A stretch of 10,514 nt of DNA from Candidatus Aerophobota bacterium (GTDB lineage: Bacteria > Aerophobota > Aerophobia > Aerophobales > B3-G15): positions 1 through 10,514 of the forward strand of contig JAUWJM010000049.1 in NCBI GenBank assembly GCA_030607715.1. Direction: 5' to 3'. Numbering within the stretch: position 1 is the stretch's first letter; each line of letters opens with the position of its first letter. Below are positions 10,472 to 10,514 of this stretch, in pieces. Below the pieces are notes generated by a model, which was given only the letters and a program-made list of their open reading frames with translations, was not told where the DNA came from and ran no database searches. Made by a program: the position numbers and the translations under genes.

Positions 10472-10514
10472 AGTTTTGAGTGAAATTCAAAATTGTTGTA
10501 ATTCCATTGGCGTC

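Overview
The window is from an AT-rich bacterium (hand-counted 60-base blocks range from about 22% to 60% GC, with most genes near 40%). It has Shine-Dalgarno-led genes, consensus sigma-70-type promoters, many REP-like palindromes and a mix of ATG, TTG and GTG starts. The protein families do not fix a phylum. An uncultivated, probably thermophile-related or candidate-phylum bacterium is a guess only.

Layout: (1) 14-2121, a two-gene operon of an NfeD-type membrane serine protease and its slipin/SPFH partner, joined by an ATGA overlap. (2) 2122-2569, non-coding, with two REP-like hairpins and degenerate short repeats. (3) 2570-6080, a signalling cassette: a REC-GGDEF response regulator (diguanylate cyclase), a membrane-anchored NMT1/THI5-like substrate-binding protein with no ABC transporter beside it, and a HAMP histidine kinase. 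The likely logic is ligand binding, then kinase activation, then phosphorylation of the REC domain, then c-di-GMP synthesis. The kinase gene is a compositional mosaic, and its last codons run into a decayed HD-GYP fragment (6068 to about 6183). (4) 6220-6342, a pair of inverted REP units and a rho-independent terminator. (5) 6416-7672, an ahcY gene (S-adenosylhomocysteine hydrolase) with a near-perfect promoter and ribosome binding site and one unbroken reading frame, except for three in-frame stop codons clustered within 78 bases. (6) 7719-8045, rplU (bL21), whose stop codon lies in the loop of a REP hairpin; rpmA does not follow. (7) 8175-8619, a Phd/RelE-type toxin-antitoxin pair. (8) 8725-8983, tRNA-Ser(CGA) with a perfect palindrome abutting its 5' end. 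The last 17 bases of the tRNA are repeated 168 bases downstream, and that distal copy is followed by CCA, as if a small element had inserted into the tRNA end. (9) 8984-9565, gene-free, full of palindromes and degraded small repeats. (10) 9566-10212, a ribbon-helix-helix/PIN toxin-antitoxin pair with an operator-like dyad over its promoter. (11) 10213-10514, largely empty, ending in a perfect consensus promoter reading out of the window.

The first half is coherent housekeeping and signalling. The second half (6068 onward) looks like an accessory, repeat-rich landing zone with gene decay, two toxin-antitoxin modules and a tRNA insertion. The strongest observations are the ahcY stop cluster, the HD-GYP remnant spliced to the kinase, the tRNA-Ser 3'-end duplication, and a family of hairpins that share a GTAG foot and a conserved apex while their stems covary.
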